Positions 53,398 to 62,498 of a stretch of DNA of 64,000 bases are shown piece after piece; position 1 is the stretch's first letter; every line of letters begins with the position of its first letter. The position numbers and the translations under genes were made by a program. This DNA comes from Oscillatoria princeps RMCB-10 (lineage in GTDB: Bacteria > Cyanobacteriota > Cyanobacteriia > Cyanobacteriales > Oscillatoriaceae), in NCBI GenBank assembly GCA_019359235.1, contig JAHHHT010000015.1, forward strand, positions 62,001 to 126,000, written 5' to 3'. The notes below the pieces were generated by a model. The model was given only the letters and a program-made list of their open reading frames with translations. It ran no database searches and was not told where the DNA came from.

Positions 53398-56300
53398 TTA
53401 CCTCTTGCTGTTTAGTTGAGTGCTGTTTAGTTGAGCTATGAGATTTTTGGCTGTCAGCTGCACTTGTTCGCGCATGGCAACCACTTGCTTCTGGATAGTG
53501 GCTGCTAGACTGTCATCTGGATCGGTTTCTACAGCTTCTAACTCCTCACTTAGATTATAGAAACTGTCTGTCGTCTCTGCAATCTCATTAAAGTAAGCTT
53601 CTATAACTGACCCTTTGGCAGTTCCTTGCTGGAAGACTTGCGCGAGTCTCTCAGCTTGCTGCGAGTGAGATTTAAAACAAGCTTCCACTTTCGCGAAGGC
53701 TTGTGTTAGGACTTGGGCCTTTTCTAGTTCTAGCTCGTTAATTTTTCTCAAACAGGCAGCTTTAATTTGCTGCAATTCCTCCTGAGCTTTTTTGAGCTGG
53801 TTTTGGCCATTCTGGATAGCCGGCTCAGATTGAATCGCATCGCAAACTCCTTCTTGCCGCGTCTCCCTCCAGATGCACTCAAGCTCAGTCCAGGTCGATT
53901 CAATTCTCTTCTCTAAGAGGGGAACGAATTCCCTCAACTGCTTCGTGAATAACTCTAGGTGTTTTAAGTCGGGTTTAAGGGAGCGCGACATCTCCAACAG
54001 TTGATGGCCATTGGTTAACTTCGGCAAGCACTGTTTATACAGAGATTCTAACTGATTCTGTACCTCCCCCACAGACTTGCTCACCTTCTGCCGGTGCAGG
54101 GATTCTTTAGCGGCGAGCGCCACCCGATAAAACCCCTTCTCCATTATACACTCTACCAACTCCCGATCGGAAGGAGGTTCCTCAATCCCATAAATCAGCT
54201 TAGTATTCGGCTCCTGAATCCGCACCGGCTTATATGTCCCCTCCATAAACAAATAAGCGTCCCCCGGATTGGCTCGCGCCAGTTCCTCTGATTGAACTCC
54301 CGTCAGCAGCATCGACTGTTGCAGCATTTCCCGGTCATCCCCCGATACAGTTCGGTGCGCCAGTTTCACATTAGTATTTTTAATCACCTCTGGCGCAACA
54401 GCACTCGGCAACTGGTCAGCAATAATCATACCCTCTCCTAAGGCTCGCATCTCAGCCAGCATTCGCACGATATACTTAGCAGCTTCCGCCTTCGGATTCG
54501 ACGATCCCTCCTCACCACCCCCCTTGGCATCTGTCCCCACAATATTGTGCGCCTCTTCAATCACCACGATATGCTTCAGTGGACTGCCAGACTTTCGCGT
54601 AACCCGCGTATATTGCCGCAGCGTTGCCAGGACGAACATTGTCATCAGATTGGCTTGCTCCTCATTCAAGGAGTCCATTTCCAGAATAACTGGACGTTCC
54701 ATCAGCGTCTCAATATCTGGAACAGACGTTCTCGTATTGAGCATACTGCCGGCGCTGCGCCGGAGCAACCCCCCTATCCTGACTTCTAAAGCAGTTTTGA
54801 GGTCGCTCTTGATATCCGCCGAATACTGTTTAGCCTCCAAAATCGCAGTTATCGCCTCATAGAGGTCTTGCATATTAGGAAACTCCCGCTTCTGGCGGAT
54901 ACCGCACTCCGCCGTATCCTGGGGCTGCCACCCAAATATAGCATAAACCCGCTCAATCGCTTCTGCTAATAGTGCCGGCATGGGCCCGTACAGCGGGAGC
55001 GCTCCCTTAAAACACGCCTCTAAAGTTGAGATGTGTTCATCCAGCGTGGTGCTGCCATAAAAGGCAAAAGGATTGAACCGAAACGGACAAACTCTCTCAT
55101 TTCCCAGACTGTAGATTTGCAAATCCGCCTGCAGCTTGGCAATCGCCCCCGCCACATCGCGAGCCTCTATGTAAGCCTGAGTCGTCGGGTTCTTGTCGAG
55201 CCTTAACGCCCCCTCATCATACTTACACTTTAGCATAGATCGGTACTCAGTCTTTGCCGGCTCTATCACCAAAAAAGGAATCCCGTGCTCAGTCCACAGT
55301 TGAAACAAAAGATTCAGCACGGCGGTTGTCTTCCCCGAACCGGGAACCCCGCAAATAAAAACGTGCTTTTTCAGACTCTCCCGCGAAACCAGCGCCTGAT
55401 TCTTGGGCTTACCGGCTTGCCATCCCAGCAAAACCGACTCCCTGGAATTCTCCGATTTCAGATCCGTTTCCTTGCGAATGCCGCTAAACACCACCACCGG
55501 GTCGGGTATCACCGCCTTAAAACAGGATCTGACTTCCTCAACCGTGAAGAGCCGGTGCAGCCGTTTCAATTTTAGCATCTTACTGCTGTCTGGAAGCGCC
55601 CCCCAATATTCAGCCCAGATAGCTTCAGGAAATAGGACTCCCTGCTGGACTGCTTGCAGAGCGCCGGCAAATCGGGGGTCATTTTGACCGATGCCAATTT
55701 CCCGGTAGAGCGGCTGCTCGCTAGATTCCACCCAAAACTCATTCAGCAGCAAACTGGCATTAAAGCGGTTCTCTGCTAAAACCCTCAATGAAACTTCATA
55801 CAAGGGCCGATTTTGAGTGGCCTCTCGCAAGTCCTCAAATAGGTCAAGCGTTCTTTCAGCCACGGGGTCTGTGCGGTACTCCTTAATTTTACTCGAAAAT
55901 GGCGATCTCTCCACCTCCCCATAAGAATAAGACGTAACAGAATCCAAAACTCGGAGCAGATTTTCCAGCGCCTTTTGCTCCGTATCGGTCAGAGCCGTTG
56001 GCTGGATCGCTATCTCGATTAAAGCCCGGTTGCCATAAGCCTCTAGCTTAGAGCAAAAACCGACTAGCGCGTTCTCCTCATTCGGCTCCACCGGCTGGAT
56101 TAAATAGTAATGAGAGGGACTGACAGACTTACCCTCTTTGTTTATCCGAGGCGGTGTCGTCGGTTCAACCCTCTCCTCTTGCTTGAGGCCAAAGCTAATA
56201 AATCTGACCCAGCTTAAGTCTATCACACTCCCGCCAGTGACTTCCTCAATCTCGTAAAAATCTTTCCAAAAAGAGCTTTGGAAAATTTTGCGCATCTCCT

Positions 56301-56562
56301 CTGGGCCACATTCCCGCGTCGCCTCAAAATTGAGGCGGACAAAGATTTGCAGCTTGCGATCCTGATTTGGCTCGCCCGGGTTGTAGGCGTACACCAAACT
56401 GCACGTCAGGGGAGCGCACTGATGGGCGAGCGCCTGCAGCGCGTGCAGGAAATTTGTCTGCATCTCAGACAGGCGAGATGCGGGGTCATCCCCGTACCGA
56501 GCCCGGTATTCAGTTTTTTCCAAATCGGGCAGGTGCGTAACCCGATAAACTAAACTTGACAT
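53398..56562 (-). CDS. HerA/DUF87-type ATPase with N- and C-terminal extensions
   Basis: A 1054-residue protein with a FtsK/HerA-superfamily ATPase core. Walker A is GVPGSGKTT (Lys411) and Walker B HIVVIEEAHNI (Glu669-Glu670). Further core landmarks are FLVIEPAKTEYR after Walker A and MIIADQLPSAV then KLAHRTVSGDDREML, the sensor/arginine-finger region. Residues 1-380 are a large unrecognised domain; residues about 830-1054 are coiled-coil. Such hexameric motors pump DNA and pair with nucleases (NurA-like or others) in repair and phage defence. The gene begins 201 bases after the J-like gene, across a repeat copy. Confidence 0.88.
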   Translation of the reverse strand: MSSLVYRVTHLPDLEKTEYRARYGDDPASRLSEMQTNFLHALQALAHQCAPLTCSLVYAYNPGEPNQDRKLQIFVRLNFEATRECGPEEMRKIFQSSFWKDFYEIEEVTGGSVIDLSWVRFISFGLKQEERVEPTTPPRINKEGKSVSPSHYYLIQPVEPNEENALVGFCSKLEAYGNRALIEIAIQPTALTDTEQKALENLLRVLDSVTSYSYGEVERSPFSSKIKEYRTDPVAERTLDLFEDLREATQNRPLYEVSLRVLAENRFNASLLLNEFWVESSEQPLYREIGIGQNDPRFAGALQAVQQGVLFPEAIWAEYWGALPDSSKMLKLKRLHRLFTVEEVRSCFKAVIPDPVVVFSGIRKETDLKSENSRESVLLGWQAGKPKNQALVSRESLKKHVFICGVPGSGKTTAVLNLLFQLWTEHGIPFLVIEPAKTEYRSMLKCKYDEGALRLDKNPTTQAYIEARDVAGAIAKLQADLQIYSLGNERVCPFRFNPFAFYGSTTLDEHISTLEACFKGALPLYGPMPALLAEAIERVYAIFGWQPQDTAECGIRQKREFPNMQDLYEAITAILEAKQYSADIKSDLKTALEVRIGGLLRRSAGSMLNTRTSVPDIETLMERPVILEMDSLNEEQANLMTMFVLATLRQYTRVTRKSGSPLKHIVVIEEAHNIVGTDAKGGGEEGSSNPKAEAAKYIVRMLAEMRALGEGMIIADQLPSAVAPEVIKNTNVKLAHRTVSGDDREMLQQSMLLTGVQSEELARANPGDAYLFMEGTYKPVRIQEPNTKLIYGIEEPPSDRELVECIMEKGFYRVALAAKESLHRQKVSKSVGEVQNQLESLYKQCLPKLTNGHQLLEMSRSLKPDLKHLELFTKQLREFVPLLEKRIESTWTELECIWRETRQEGVCDAIQSEPAIQNGQNQLKKAQEELQQIKAACLRKINELELEKAQVLTQAFAKVEACFKSHSQQAERLAQVFQQGTAKGSVIEAYFNEIAETTDSFYNLSEELEAVETDPDDSLAATIQKQVVAMREQVQLTAKNLIAQLNSTQLNSKR

Positions 56563-56587
56563 GGTTTTATCTCAGATATATTTCCTC

Positions 56588-56620
56588 GTTCCCAGGCTCA
56601 GCCTGGGAACGACCCTCTGG
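56588..56620. repeat. Hairpin repeat next to the 106-bp repeat
   Basis: GTTCCCAGGCTCAGCCTGGGAAC is a 10-bp stem with a 3-base loop, followed by ACCCTCTGG. It is the same family as 14311-14333. Confidence 0.8.
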
Positions 56621-56726
56621 AGGCTCTGACTTGAAAATAGTCTTGTAGGGGCGATGCCCCCGTGCTCGCCCCGCCCTGGCGACAATTTTCATTGGTGGCG
56701 GTGTGCGCAGTTCATCGTGACTGCCT
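56621..56726. repeat. 106-bp direct repeat, right copy
   Basis: Second copy of 49527-49632, between the HerA-type and J-like/TPR/RDD genes. Same orientation, 2 visible mismatches. Related degenerate sequence is also seen at about 58448-58652. Confidence 0.92.
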
Positions 56727-56763
56727 CCTTTCAAGGCAAAAGCAGCATTGTTAGCCTAACAGC

Positions 56764-58143
56764 TTAGTACCAGTTATACTTGCCCAATTTCATAAAGTCC
56801 CCCTTGGCACAGCAGGCCACAGTAGTCCCTGTGAACCTGTCATGCAAACAGGGGTATAAAAAGAACCCAAGCATTCTTATAAACCAATTGGGTACATCTC
56901 TTGATGATAGTAAAATAAAGAACCATGCGCTTCCAGCTATCCCCAAAGCCAGAGGCTTGAGTATAGCTCTGAAAATCAATTGAGTTAGGCTTGGCGGAGA
57001 ATTTTCTTCTTGGTTAACAATTTGCATCCCTACCAATCGCTTGGACAAGTCCTGTCCTTTATTTTTATAAGGAAGCCATATCCAGGCATAGCATAAAATA
57101 CCCAAGGTAACTATCCCCCCCAAAACAAATCCGCCACTACTACCAGTAGCTACAACAATTGCTCCCCCTGGGAACAGCAATAACTCATCCATCATAAGAC
57201 CTAGAAACCTTTGGAAAAAGTTAACCCCTAGCGCTCGCCGAACCCCAATAGAGTTAGAGTCTAGCAAACTCAGCAGTTCTGGATCGTCCCCGGCCAGCTT
57301 CTGAGCCTCTTCAAAACGCTTCTTCAGTTGCTTGAGGAACTTGCGGCCTTCTTTCACCTGTCCGCTATCAAACAACTGGCCAATTTTCGGCAAAGCTTCC
57401 ACAGCTGAGTTATTATAAACTGCGGCTAGCCCATAGCGGGCGGATTGATTCGATGGTTCTTTGCTCAAAACCCCCTGGAGAACCTTCTCCGCATCATCCC
57501 ACTTTTCGTGTCTTATATAGATGCCGGCTAGTGCGATTTGGTAGTCGGAGTTATTCGGTTCGAGCTGAATGGCCCTGTTGATTTGCCGGTGAGCGTCATT
57601 CCACTGCTCCGCTGCGGCATAGTACCCGCTGGCTTCTACATAATACTGGGCATTTCGGGGGTCGCAGCTAATGGCCTTCTCGGCTGCGTAAATAGCACTC
57701 TGCAAGTCGCGCCACAGATGGCTGGCAACCCCATAAACTTGCCAAGCGCCAGCGTCGTTTGGACTGGCATCCGTTAACGTCTTGCCGGCTTCGATCGCCT
57801 CCACATAGCGACCTTCCTCAATCAGCCGCCAAATTTCCTTGATAGTAGGTATCGCCGGCGGTGGCGGCGTCGGAGCTGTCCGCTTCCACTCAGCCAAATC
57901 ACGGTCGTACTTGGCCCGCGCCTCAGGGTCAGTCAGTTTCTTTCGAGCGTCAGGAATCCACTCCTTGAGTACCTTATTAACCAACGCAAGCTTCTCTCCT
58001 CTAGCCGCATTGACTTTGGATTGTGTTTCTCTATACTGACTGAGAAGCTCTTTGCGGATCTTGTCGCAATCCCAATCTGGTTGAAGATTGAGACGCTGAT
58101 AGTAGTCAGGGAAATCAGGGGCGATCACACTGCTGTTGGCCAT
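56764..58143 (-). CDS. J-like, TPR and RDD membrane protein
   Basis: 459 residues. Residues 12-85 resemble a J domain (DYYQRLNLQPDWDCDKIRKE, then LTDPEARAKYDRDL), but the His-Pro-Asp tripeptide between helices II and III is absent. Residues about 100-250 are three to four TPR-type helix pairs. Residues about 305-450 are an RDD membrane domain (FFQRFLGLMMDELL and GQDLSKRLVGMQIVN) with several hydrophobic helices. It anchors the system at the membrane and may recruit the lid-less Hsp70; lacking HPD, it is unlikely to stimulate ATPase activity in the standard way. First gene of the six-gene run. Confidence 0.8.
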   Translation of the reverse strand: MANSSVIAPDFPDYYQRLNLQPDWDCDKIRKELLSQYRETQSKVNAARGEKLALVNKVLKEWIPDARKKLTDPEARAKYDRDLAEWKRTAPTPPPPAIPTIKEIWRLIEEGRYVEAIEAGKTLTDASPNDAGAWQVYGVASHLWRDLQSAIYAAEKAISCDPRNAQYYVEASGYYAAAEQWNDAHRQINRAIQLEPNNSDYQIALAGIYIRHEKWDDAEKVLQGVLSKEPSNQSARYGLAAVYNNSAVEALPKIGQLFDSGQVKEGRKFLKQLKKRFEEAQKLAGDDPELLSLLDSNSIGVRRALGVNFFQRFLGLMMDELLLFPGGAIVVATGSSGGFVLGGIVTLGILCYAWIWLPYKNKGQDLSKRLVGMQIVNQEENSPPSLTQLIFRAILKPLALGIAGSAWFFILLSSRDVPNWFIRMLGFFLYPCLHDRFTGTTVACCAKGDFMKLGKYNWY

Positions 58144-59224
58144 CTTGACTTTCCTTGCATCCCGAAGCGATTAATAAGTTCATTTACTAAAGTATCAAAT
58201 TTTATATAAAAAAAAAATTATTTAATAAATATTTAAACATTTGCGGCGCTCCGTCAAGTGGGCCATCGGCTTAAGGCGAGACAGACCTCTCCCCCCTTTC
58301 TCCGGCTCCCATTTCCGACATCTTTCTTAACAGTTTCAACCCCTTGCGGGAACCCAGTTTCAATCCTTTGCTTAACATTTCTTCAGATAAAAGTTGAAAA
58401 TGGCTCCCAGTTATTGAGAATGAAGAATTGCAATTGCCAGGTAGCTGTAGGGGCGGCCCCCCGTGGCCGCCCGCCCCCCGTGGCCGCCCCCCGTGGCCGC
58501 CCGCCCCCCGTGGCCGCCCCCCGTGGCCGCCCCCCGTGGCCGCCCGCCCCCCGTGGCCGCCCCTCCCCCCAAGCCGCCCCGCCCCAAGGCCAAGTTTTCA
58601 TTGCTGGCCGTGCCCGCAACTCGGAAGCGACTGACTGGAAAATAGTGCTGTAGTGCTTGCGGCACCGTGCCCCGCAGGGGCGGCCCACCGTGGCACTGGT
58701 GTCAACTTAAAGCTACTAGGCGGTTAAAACATGTAGGGGCGGGTTCACCCACAACCTGTGCTACCTAGCTAAAACGCAAATAAACCCGCCCAAAACCTCT
58801 GATATCTGTTTTCACAGTTGAGGATTGGGGCGAAGGTACGTTCATATCCTTCCCTAGGTGGGGGCGGGTTGATAAAAATTCTCGGCTTGACCGATAGGTT
58901 AGCGGGTGAACCCGCCCCTACTGTCCTTGATATACAAAGTGCTTTGTAGGGGCGGCCCCCCGTGGCCGCCCCTCCCCCCAAGCCGCCCCGCCCAGGAGAC
59001 AAGCTTTTAATCTGCATTCCCCTTCACAGGAGGCAGATCCTCCATAACGCCCTTAACAGTATCTTCCAGGGGACGAGGGAATAGAGATAAATATGGCAAA
59101 TTAAATGCGCAACAGCTTATAGCAGTAGCCACTTAGATTAGGACACAAAGGACAGGCGAGACGCCTGTCCTACGCCTTTTATCCCAGGCCCACTGATGTC
59201 CTAAGCAATATGACTGCTGCTATA
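58144..59224. other. 1-kb repeat-rich region without genes
   Basis: AT-rich DNA at 58195-58245 probably serves the J-like gene as promoter. It is followed by the GGCCGCCCC array (58449-58566), GTAGGGGCGGGTTCACCC elements (58734-58790 and again near 58863-58920 in the other orientation), a short GGCCGCC copy near 58946-58990, and GGACAGGCGAGACGCCTGTC at 59150-59175. Frames over the arrays are low-complexity shadows. Confidence 0.6.
58449..58566. repeat. GC-rich tandem array CCCCCGTGGCCGCC
   Basis: Seven or so copies of a 14-18-base unit CCCCCGTGGCCGCC(CGCC). The flanks (AAGTTTTCATTGCTGG, GACTGGAAAATAGT) echo the 106-bp repeats at 49527 and 56621, so this looks like a further copy with an expanded core. 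Confidence 0.8.
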
Positions 59225-60817
59225 TCAACCCGAACCGCCGCCCAAAACAAACAAACTCAGCAGCGTGCCGGCGTTCCACAAACTGTGCAGCAACATCGAA
59301 GCGAAGAGGTTGCGCGTTCGCGTGTAGACAAACCCCAACACCGCCCCCAAAGTCGCCAGAGGCAGCACTTCCGACAGATTCAAGTGAGCCACCGCAAACA
59401 GCAAACTGCTCGCAGCAATCGCCCCCCAAACCGGCAAATAACGAGTCAGAGACGGCAGCAAAAACCCCCGAAACATAATTTCCTCAAACACCGGCGCAGC
59501 CACCGACGCCGTTAAGAAAAACACCGCCAGCGCCACACTGTCCCGATTTTCCAGCGCTATCGGCAGAATCGGATTGCTCCCCCCTTGCCCTTGCCACAGC
59601 CTCTGATTGAGCAGCGACACCACAATCACCAGCGGGATTGCCACAAAATAGCCACCGGCACCCCACAAAAACCAGTAGCCCCGCCAGTCAGCCCGAAACC
59701 AATCTTCTGGAAGCGGCAAAAACGGCTTCACAGACAGGTAGAGCACCAGCAGCCCCCCCGCAGCCAGCAGCACATAACTCGCCAGAATATAAAAAGCTTT
59801 GAGCCGCACATCCAGCGCCCCTGGGTTGATTTTTAACAGCGAGTTTGATATCTGAAACGTTAGCGGCACCAGAATCTGTCCGACAAAGAAAAAGCCAACA
59901 ATCAGCACCTGCCAAATCGTTTCCCCATCCCAAGGCGTTTCCCAGCCAACATCCCCATTCTTGGCGAGGAGCGATTCCCCCCTTTTCAGCAGCCACTGCA
60001 CACCCAGAAAAATCAGCAACCCCGTTCCCACCAAGAACCCCAGCGTCGGGATACCGCCAACAATCGCCAATTTCAGCACAGCTCGCTCAGCTACAGCTTG
60101 TTCCTCCACTTGCAGATCCGCCAGCGCACTGTCGCGCTGCTGCAATTCGTAGAGGCGAGACAGGGCGCGGTAGCGGAACCACCCATCCAGATGCCGTTTC
60201 AGCACCGGCTCCGCACTGGGTAAAATCCGAGGCGGATTGCTCCAGAGTTCCACCAGCAAGTCAGCTGCTCTCACCAAATCCGTGCGTGAGGGCTTTCGCA
60301 AGAGCAAATCCGTCCAAGTTTTGAGCGCCGCATCCGCCTGCTTTTGGTGAGCCTGCAAGATACCCAGCCGCAAATCCAGCTCCTCAATCAAGTCGCTGAG
60401 CTTGTTAATCGACACCTGCAGCTGCTGGCGCTCCGATCTCGGGGCGGTTTGGACAGTGCTTTTGTCCGGTGCCGGCGCAGGGGGTGCCGGTGGGAGATCC
60501 ACCCCTTGCTCTTGCAGCGCTTCCAGCTGCGCTCGGGCTTTTTCCAGGGACTTCTCAGCAGACTCGCGAGCCTCCTGATACTGCTTGAGCGCCGTTTCAA
60601 AGGCATCCTCACCAATCAGCGTGCTGCGGGCTTTTTCCAAACCGGCACCCTCAACCGCTGCGCCGCGCCACTCGGCGGCGTGCAGCAGCAGATTGGTTTG
60701 GTACAGTTCCAGGCGACTTTGAATCTGGGGCTGATTCCAGCTGTGCAGCAGATCCAGGCTGACGAGAACCAGCGCCACAACCGTCAGCACACTTAGTATT
60801 ACCCGCTTGAGTGTCAT
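59225..60817 (-). CDS. CPBP family intramembrane protease
   Basis: 530 residues. Residues about 7-22 form an N-terminal membrane anchor. Residues about 30-190 are a coiled-coil-rich, probably extramembrane region (ARAQLEALQEQG). From about 240 on there are about eight hydrophobic segments. The CPBP (CAAX protease/Abi) motifs are FEEIMFRGF (Glu445, Glu446, Arg450), an AVAHLNLSE block and LLHSLWNAG, whose Glu and His residues form the metal-dependent active site. Such proteins process prenylated or other membrane substrates; the target is unknown. A remnant copy of its 3-prime end is at 47692. Confidence 0.9.
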   Translation of the reverse strand: MTLKRVILSVLTVVALVLVSLDLLHSWNQPQIQSRLELYQTNLLLHAAEWRGAAVEGAGLEKARSTLIGEDAFETALKQYQEARESAEKSLEKARAQLEALQEQGVDLPPAPPAPAPDKSTVQTAPRSERQQLQVSINKLSDLIEELDLRLGILQAHQKQADAALKTWTDLLLRKPSRTDLVRAADLLVELWSNPPRILPSAEPVLKRHLDGWFRYRALSRLYELQQRDSALADLQVEEQAVAERAVLKLAIVGGIPTLGFLVGTGLLIFLGVQWLLKRGESLLAKNGDVGWETPWDGETIWQVLIVGFFFVGQILVPLTFQISNSLLKINPGALDVRLKAFYILASYVLLAAGGLLVLYLSVKPFLPLPEDWFRADWRGYWFLWGAGGYFVAIPLVIVVSLLNQRLWQGQGGSNPILPIALENRDSVALAVFFLTASVAAPVFEEIMFRGFLLPSLTRYLPVWGAIAASSLLFAVAHLNLSEVLPLATLGAVLGFVYTRTRNLFASMLLHSLWNAGTLLSLFVLGGGSG

Positions 60818-60990
60818 CCCCGCCTCCCTTACCCTTGCTTGCCTCAGTCACCCGTATCCGATCATAAAGGGCGGCGCTCCACAATTGCGGCAGACTTTTA
60901 CGCCCCTGTGCGGTGTAGCGTGCGGACAGCAGCAGCCGCAGTGACAGTGACGCATGGGGGACAGATTCTGCGATAAAATGAATACCGGCA

Positions 60991-61029
60991 ACGGGATTGA
61001 ACAACGGGATTGAACAACGGGATTCAAAG
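60991..61029. repeat. 13-bp tandem repeat at the phosphatase start
   Basis: ACGGGATTGAACA at 60991-61003 and 61004-61016, then a partial third copy ACGGGATT at 61017. The unit is not a multiple of three, so copy number changes the frame relative to ATG 60978. Confidence 0.9.
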
Positions 61030-62391
61030 GAGGATAAACCCCTGGCCACTCGCGTAATCTTACTCCGTCACGGCAAAAGCACCTTTAATCAAGAGCGGCG
61101 CATCCAAGGCCGGCTCGACGCATCCACACTCACAGAAGCAGGTCGCGCCACCGCACGTCAAGTTGCTGTTGCCCTGCGTGGCATCACCTTTGACGCCATA
61201 TACTCCAGCCCCCTGCAACGCGCAAAAGAAACCGCAACGGTCATCCTCTCATCTTTGCAGGCGGACGGGCATCACCCCCCCCTGCTTTCCTCAGAGAAGC
61301 TCCTAGAAATCGACCTGCCCCTCTGGGAAGGGATGCTGCGCCAGGATGTCAAAGACAAATTTCCCGACGACTACCAGTGCTGGCAAGAACGCCCCCACCA
61401 GCTGCAGATGCCGGTGCCAACTGAAGCCGGCTTAGAAGAGCACTTTCCCGTACTCGCCATCTACAAACAAGCAGAGCAGTTCTGGCAAGAAATCTTGCCC
61501 CGCCACGCCGGCGGCACAATTTTAGTCGTCGCCCACAACGGCATCAACCGCGCCTTAATCAGCACAGCAGCTGGCATCCCACCGGCACATTACCACTCCA
61601 TCCAGCAGTCCAACTGCGGCATCAGCGTCCTCAACTTCCCCTCCACCGGACCCGGCGCAGCGGTGCAGCTGGAATCGATGAACCTCACCTCCCATGTCGG
61701 AGAAAATTTCCCCAAACCCAGAGAAAATCACCGAGGGCCACGCCTGCTATTCGTGCGCCACGGAGAAACCGAGTGGAACCGGCAGAGCCGCTTTCAAGGG
61801 CAAATCGACGTACCCCTCAACGACAGCGGCAGAGCCCAATCGCAAAAAGCAGCAGAATTTCTCAAAAACGTCCACATTGACTTTGCCGTCAGCAGCCCCA
61901 TGCTGCGCCCCAAAGAAACCGCCGAAATCATCCTCCAGCACCACTCGTCCGTTGAGCTGCAATTCCACGACGGACTCAGAGAAATCAGTCACGGACTCTG
62001 GGAAGGCAAATACGAAACCGAAATAGAGCGAGAATTCCCCGGCTTGTTGCAGCAGTGGAAAGAGTCCCCAGAAACCGTGCAAATGCCAGAAGGAGAAAAC
62101 TTGCAGCAAGTGTGGGAGCGAGCGATCGCAGCTTGGCGAGCCATCGTTGCCGCAGCAGCCCCCAACAGCACCGGCCTAGTCATCGCCCACGACGCCATCA
62201 ACAAAGCCATCCTCTGCCACCTGTTCGATTTAGAACCGGAACACTTCTGGAACTTCAAACAGGGCAACTGCGCCGTCACAGTGATCGACTACCCCAAAGG
62301 CTCCGATGGCCCGCCGGTGCTGCAAGCCATGAATATCACCACTCACCTCGCCGGTGGCGTCCTCGACAAGACAGCAGCCGGTGCGCTGTAA
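60997..62391 (+). CDS. Double histidine-phosphatase (phosphoglycerate mutase-like) protein
   Basis: Two tandem histidine-phosphatase domains in one chain. Domain 1 (residues about 19-215) has the RHG motif in ILLRHGKSTFN; domain 2 (about 245-455) has LLFVRHGETEWNRQ and VIAHDAINKA, whose catalytic His phosphorylate/dephosphorylate. Cyanobacterial proteins of this type are annotated as phosphoglycerate mutase-like or as phosphatases. Start is uncertain: the first legal codon in frame is TTG 60997, but a perfect AAAGGAGG at 61026-61033 lies 8 bases before CTG 61042, which begins the usual family start (L)ATRVILLRHG. An upstream ATG at 60978 is out of frame because of the 13-bp repeat. Confidence 0.88.
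   Translation: MNNGIEQRDSKEDKPLATRVILLRHGKSTFNQERRIQGRLDASTLTEAGRATARQVAVALRGITFDAIYSSPLQRAKETATVILSSLQADGHHPPLLSSEKLLEIDLPLWEGMLRQDVKDKFPDDYQCWQERPHQLQMPVPTEAGLEEHFPVLAIYKQAEQFWQEILPRHAGGTILVVAHNGINRALISTAAGIPPAHYHSIQQSNCGISVLNFPSTGPGAAVQLESMNLTSHVGENFPKPRENHRGPRLLFVRHGETEWNRQSRFQGQIDVPLNDSGRAQSQKAAEFLKNVHIDFAVSSPMLRPKETAEIILQHHSSVELQFHDGLREISHGLWEGKYETEIEREFPGLLQQWKESPETVQMPEGENLQQVWERAIAAWRAIVAAAAPNSTGLVIAHDAINKAILCHLFDLEPEHFWNFKQGNCAVTVIDYPKGSDGPPVLQAMNITTHLAGGVLDKTAAGAL
61026..61033 (+). promoter_or_regulatory. Ribosome binding site pointing to a CTG start
   Basis: AAAGGAGG with 8-base spacing to CTG 61042. No ATG, GTG or TTG is found at that distance, so initiation at CTG, or a start lost by mutation, is suggested. 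Confidence 0.65.
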
Positions 62392-62498
62392 AGGGCTGAA
62401 GAATGAAAAAAACCGCTCTTGACCACCTTTCCGCCAGAAACAGCAATTTCTTCTTGGCGCACAGGCGCGTCTTGGCGGTTCAAAATCCCACTTTGTTC

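Noticed and set aside
58383-58688. Several Pro/Arg/Gly-rich open frames on both strands
   Set aside because: They only translate the GGCCGCC tandem array; low complexity in all frames and no ribosome site.
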